Part shown: positions 59,523 through 64,000 of the stretch, one piece after another | Layout: each line of letters begins with the position of its first letter | Numbering within the stretch: position 1 is the stretch's first letter | From: Balanoglossus misakiensis | Lineage: Eukaryota; Hemichordata | Reading direction: 5' to 3' | Assembly: GCA_040954595.2 (NCBI GenBank) | Contig: CM082595.2 | Location: forward strand, 372,001 to 436,000 | DNA length: 64,000 nt | Made by a program: the position numbers and the translations under genes | The notes under the pieces: generated by a model | The model's input: the letters and a program-made list of their open reading frames with translations, nothing else | Databases searched by the model: none | What the model was told of the DNA's origin: nothing

Positions 59523-62500
59523 GTAGGACTATACTTAGTAGAAGAACCTGTAGCCAAAGAATTTTGAGTTTCCTTCCCATAAAAGAAACTTCACACAAAC
59601 AATAGTGGTTATAGTGGCCATTTATTTGGATCGTCTGGTTTATTTTTGCCATATTATTGGCTGAATTTGTGTTCAGAAAAAGCAGTAGTTTTCATGAAGA
59701 CTTTGTATACGTTGGATTATCTTCCAATTGTGTGGTTTTATATCTTATCACAATGTGTATGTGTGTGTGTATGAGACAGAGACAATGACAGACAGACAGA
59801 GATTGACTATAAGGCGCATACACTGTATATGAATGCAAGAGAGAAACAGAACAGAGTTCCAGACTAGAGTGTTTCCTTTTTTAGCTAAGAAAACCTGGCT
59901 ACTGCTAAAAGAACGACACACACAAGACAGACTAGAAGACATCAATGAACCCATCGCATCAGGGTGTGGCATCCAACACTGCACAGTATGCATAATAAAA
60001 TTCAATGTTTGATATTCATCTCCCATGCCTACGAGTAAACATAACAAACTCAAACAGTTCCTCCAAGTACCCGTTTCTAACAAGGAAACTCATGTCCACA
60101 GACTGATTTGCTACATGTCAGCAGCACCGAGTGCTGGCAATTATTTTCCCCCTCAGAGTGGAGCCTGAATTCGCTGCGGCTCTCAACACAAGGAGCCAGG
60201 GTACGGACATGCCGGGGCAAATAATGAACTGATATTTTTCTCGGTTTGTTCATGCTCAGGTACAATAGAAGTGACTATGGAATTTCTAGGATGAATGAGT
60301 TCTTTTATTTGATGGAGAACTGGCAAGCATCTATTAATTACATTGGTGTTTAATTTGAGCATCTCTCCCGCACTTTTTCATTGAGTACATGTCAGTCTCC
60401 AGCTGCAGTCCCTTCTATTATGTGAAGTAGTCTGCGCGTCTCGTTAACGTGGTTTGGCTCCAGCGAAGTCTTCGTGCTGGGAATATTGATGATTTTGCGA
60501 GACCATAACAACAGACAGGGGCATGATCTCCTATGGAGTATACAAAACACACCATCTAATGTGCAAGTAGAATGAGAATATTTTTTATTCTGAAAAAAAT
60601 GGCACAGATATGCGGGCACATCCGCCATCTTGGATATCGACTAATTTGCATATGTACGTGATTGGGCCATCCATCTTCGAGAGGGACCCATTCGCCATGT
60701 TTGTAACTAGTTGCAGCAAATCCGTGAACTGCACTCTCTGCTATCACATCACAATATGCCTCACGTACAGCTAAACAAACTACACGACGGCTATTAATAG
60801 ACCTGCCATTTTATTTCATTAGGGGAACACATTGAAAGTTTCAAAGAAATCACATTGCTAAATGCGTACAAAGAATAAAGCATCTCCCCTGACTGACAAT
60901 CCGGGATCTGACTATTCAGTCTATGGACCATCAAAGACAGGGTGAAATTCTCTTATTGGGATGACTCTGAAAGCCAGCTGTACAAATTAGACAGGTTGGC
61001 GTAGGCATACTGACATCTGAAATTTGCTCAAAGCTTCCTGCATGTAAACTCACAGTCAATTTGATAGCATTAGCGCCTTCTGGGTTGTTGTAATCACAAG
61101 ATCTACATGGGACACCGTTTTTAATACAAGCGTCTCACTAAGATTTTAATACTGACAGCGAAATGTGACCAGAGGTCTCGAGCCGTCAGTCAGTCAGCCA
61201 AAGAGTTCATAACTCACTCATTTTTGGGCAATATAAAAAAACAAAAAGACACATAGGTTAAGTTTGATGTTCCGGTATTTTATTTTTTTATTGCAAAACT
61301 TAATAAGAAGACATTAAGAGAACTGCAACCATATATATAAACAGGATAATAACAGTGTTACACGGATGTAAAATTATTCGTCGTACTATAGTCTGTGCCC
61401 CACCCCCAACCCTCCAAAATGCCACTGACTACAACTCTTTTGACAGTTTCAGTATTGAATATTGCTTCAGAACTTGCTGGGGTCTATACTGGATCTCTGA
61501 ATATTTAATAATCTGAATTGGACACAGAAATGAAGGCAGATCTAAATTGCCCAGGTTAACCAGCCTGAGAGGAACAGAACCAAGATGAACCTTTTCATCG
61601 ACGATGAATGATTGACACAGAGATTCCCCATTAAAATCACCCTCTGAGTCATGACTGCCATCCCTCGTCAGATGGCAACGAAGACACCCCTGTTGTCTGA
61701 TTTCATAATCTCCCCAACCACCTCAAAAGAAAATCATCCTTTTACGCCGAGATAATAAATCTTCGACAGTAGAGAGCAAATCAAGCTGTCACTGGGACAA
61801 GCAGTCTGCAAATGAACAACTCTTTACGGCCAGAAAATTGCTGGCGGCGTAGAAATTAATGATTCTGGGCTTTTCTAAAGTGCTGCATGTAACAGTCAAA
61901 CTGTCAGAGATGGTGTGACTTTTCACCACTTTTAATGCCATGCCCGCCCCAGATGGAACACCCGTGCGATGCTCAATTTTCATCCCCCAGGTTTTAGAAT
62001 CAACGCCCACAGCAGTCTTCCAATATTAAGCAATACTTTTCAGGTAAGTCCAGGCTCTGATTTCACATGTGTGACGCTTTTGACAAAAAAGAAAGGAATG
62101 CTGATTTGAGCTACGAGGTGGCAATCCTTTACAAAAGACACTCATATTACATCCATGGATTTGTTATAAAGTCCGTTGATTCTTCCCCTATCAAAGAATT
62201 GTATCTCTGATGCTCTGAAGTCTCATAGCCAAAATTCCTCACAACTCAGTCATTGGGTTGATTGAATATTCTACTTTATGACATGCTAGGCTTACAAAAA
62301 AACATCAATCAAAACAGTACATGTACTTCTCATGAGCCGATGGAACTTCTGGTTTTGATCTGTCAAAAGATCATGAATCAAAACTCTGAAACTGCAGGAA
62401 TTCAATAGTCAAAGCATACAGTCACCAATGCAAATTTAACCACAGTTACAATCGAGACCTCGCCAATAACAGACTTTCACATGACGGCCATGTGAAAAGA

Positions 62501-64000
62501 AAAGTGCACCACAACACCACCACACGGTTATCTGAAGACCAAGACAAACCATTTTAACCATAAATGTAAATCAGAAGTGATTGTATGCCTCTCTTAGAAG
62601 GAGAAACCATAGAAATAAGAGCATCAGCAATCTTCTATCAGTATGGTGAGATACATGTACTGTAGAAACTGGCTGCATACGCCCTCTGCATTAGTAGTAG
62701 TACTAGATGGTTTAGATGAGTTGTGTCTGGTTGTCTCTGGTTAGTAGTGGTTAATCATTGATGAGATGGTGAAACCTATTAACATCATTACCAGACAGTA
62801 TTAGAGAATGCATAACAAGTCTAATGCTGTCGAGTAAGATGTCAATCGAATTCACACCACATCAACCCAAGAGATCTTCTGGGGTCAAGCGTTATGCCCC
62901 AAAGAGGTCAGAAGTCATGTGTCATCAGAACCAGAGAGTTCCCTGTCCGGTCTCTCTGGTTGCCGTTGTCTCACCTGGTAGTGTCTGGAGTCCATCCTGC
63001 ATTGAATCTTCATGACACCACTGCACAAGTGTCAAAATTGCCTGCCTCCTAGCCACCACTGGCCATTTTCACACCAGAAAGCCACAACCACCAGAAAAAG
63101 ACTTATTCTTGCATATTTCAAACAGAGGATCTGTTTCAAAAACAGCACACCAAATCCCGGTGACCAAAAAGGACTTTAACACAACACAAATGGCCAAAAC
63201 ACCATCAGCTTGTAATGCGACAAGGCTTCTCAACGACCGACACACCATCTGGCCTCTGCCTCCGCCAACCTCTCCACCAGAAATGCCACGTTACACCGAC
63301 CCATCTAATATTAGAACAACCACACAGACAATACCGTGACCACTTGGCGGCCGACCAAAACTCAAATCCAAAAAAAGTCAAACTCTTGTGAACTTTTTTA
63401 TTTCTTTTATGACTGACTTGCCTTCCATTGGTCTGGTGTCTTTGTTAACGGTCAGGATGCAGGAACACACACGTAAATCAGGTAGTATCATGCACAGACT
63501 TGCAGACTATTAAAGAACTGAAAAAATGACCCCTTACACAAAGCGCTTCAACAACACAGAAACAACCACGATATGTCTCTTTGCAGCCCCACCCTAATAT
63601 AATTGCATCTTTACAGAGAAAAATTTAACGGAACAAAATCCCTGCACACACCTGTTGAATACACAACCTGGTTATGATCAGTAAACCGCTCGAAACAGAC
63701 AAAAAAATCTGCAAAATTGAGGTGCGGCTCAGCACAATGCTGTTTCTTTTCCGCGATGATGCTGAAAAGATATATGATGCCCAGCTAAATAATCCAATAT
63801 GGAGTCGCAGGGTCTGAAATGAATTCGCATGGAAATACTACAGCTGATGATAAAGAATAAGAACAACAGTCCACATGTGATACCAGACTTGAAAGGATGA
63901 ATGCTGCGGTCAAACTGTACCGAAACGGCAAGACATTTCACAAAAATTGAAACGGACATAAGCCCCAAGGTTAATTAAATGGTACATTTTAAAGATTCAT
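59523..64000. other. No supportable gene
   Basis: AT-rich sequence with short unlinked frames. CpG-containing minus-strand sequence near 60.6-60.75 kb has ATGGCG-led short frames without a convincing donor. Confidence 0.5.

Noticed and set aside
60556-60747. Minus-strand ATGGCG-led frames considered as a first exon of the TTLL10-like gene
   Set aside because: No acceptable phase-0 donor, and the peptide does not continue into the known exons.

Overview
The window is nuclear DNA from an animal, most likely a marine invertebrate. It is AT-rich, gene-poor and interrupted by introns. The dominant gene is a spliced, cilia-associated tubulin ligase-like gene with GT-AG introns of 0.25 to 10 kb. 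There is also a eukaryotic-type tRNA-Lys gene and an intact Ty3/gypsy retrotransposon. Nothing bacterial was seen. The species cannot be fixed from sequence alone.

Layout. 1-16.9 kb: no supportable gene; two piggyBac-like MITE copies with TTAA ends, a decayed pogo-like patch and two adjacent foldback elements (13.50-13.83 kb). 16.9-21.84 kb: a complete minus-strand Ty3/gypsy element of 4,928 bp with identical 178-bp LTRs, a GGACT target duplication, primer-binding site, polypurine tract and one uninterrupted 1,339-codon gag-pol frame. 22-24.3 kb: a weak candidate first exon and a microsatellite. 24.33 kb: tRNA-Lys(TTT). 24.85-27.72 kb: a large inverted array of a ~254-bp unit (3-4 copies forward, 4-5 reversed) around two unrelated minisatellites (~41 bp and 28-31 bp). 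29.7-54.8 kb, perhaps to 59.5 kb: the main gene on the minus strand. 54.8-64 kb: no further firm gene; a cluster of AGGTCA half-sites lies at 58.0-58.24 kb.

The main gene resolves into 12 exons plus one alternative exon. Every junction keeps frame, giving 2,712 nt (903 codons plus stop) from the first firm exon. The C-terminal half is a TTLL10-type tubulin tyrosine ligase-like ATP-grasp domain. The N-terminal exons encode a domain that reads as NlpC/P60 (papain-like cysteine hydrolase), with LGxPY-like, DCCG, PGDLVF and HVEIW motifs. A roughly 200-residue acidic linker joins the two.

Two points stand out. First, a possible gamma-glutamyl-type hydrolase is fused to a glycylase-family ligase, which suggests a combined writer/eraser enzyme. 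Second, two tandem 119-nt homologous exons (34.6-35.1 kb) have the same phase and cannot both be included without a frameshift, so they look like a mutually exclusive pair inside the ligase domain. Residue numbers for this protein count from the first codon of the 54,631-54,781 exon.
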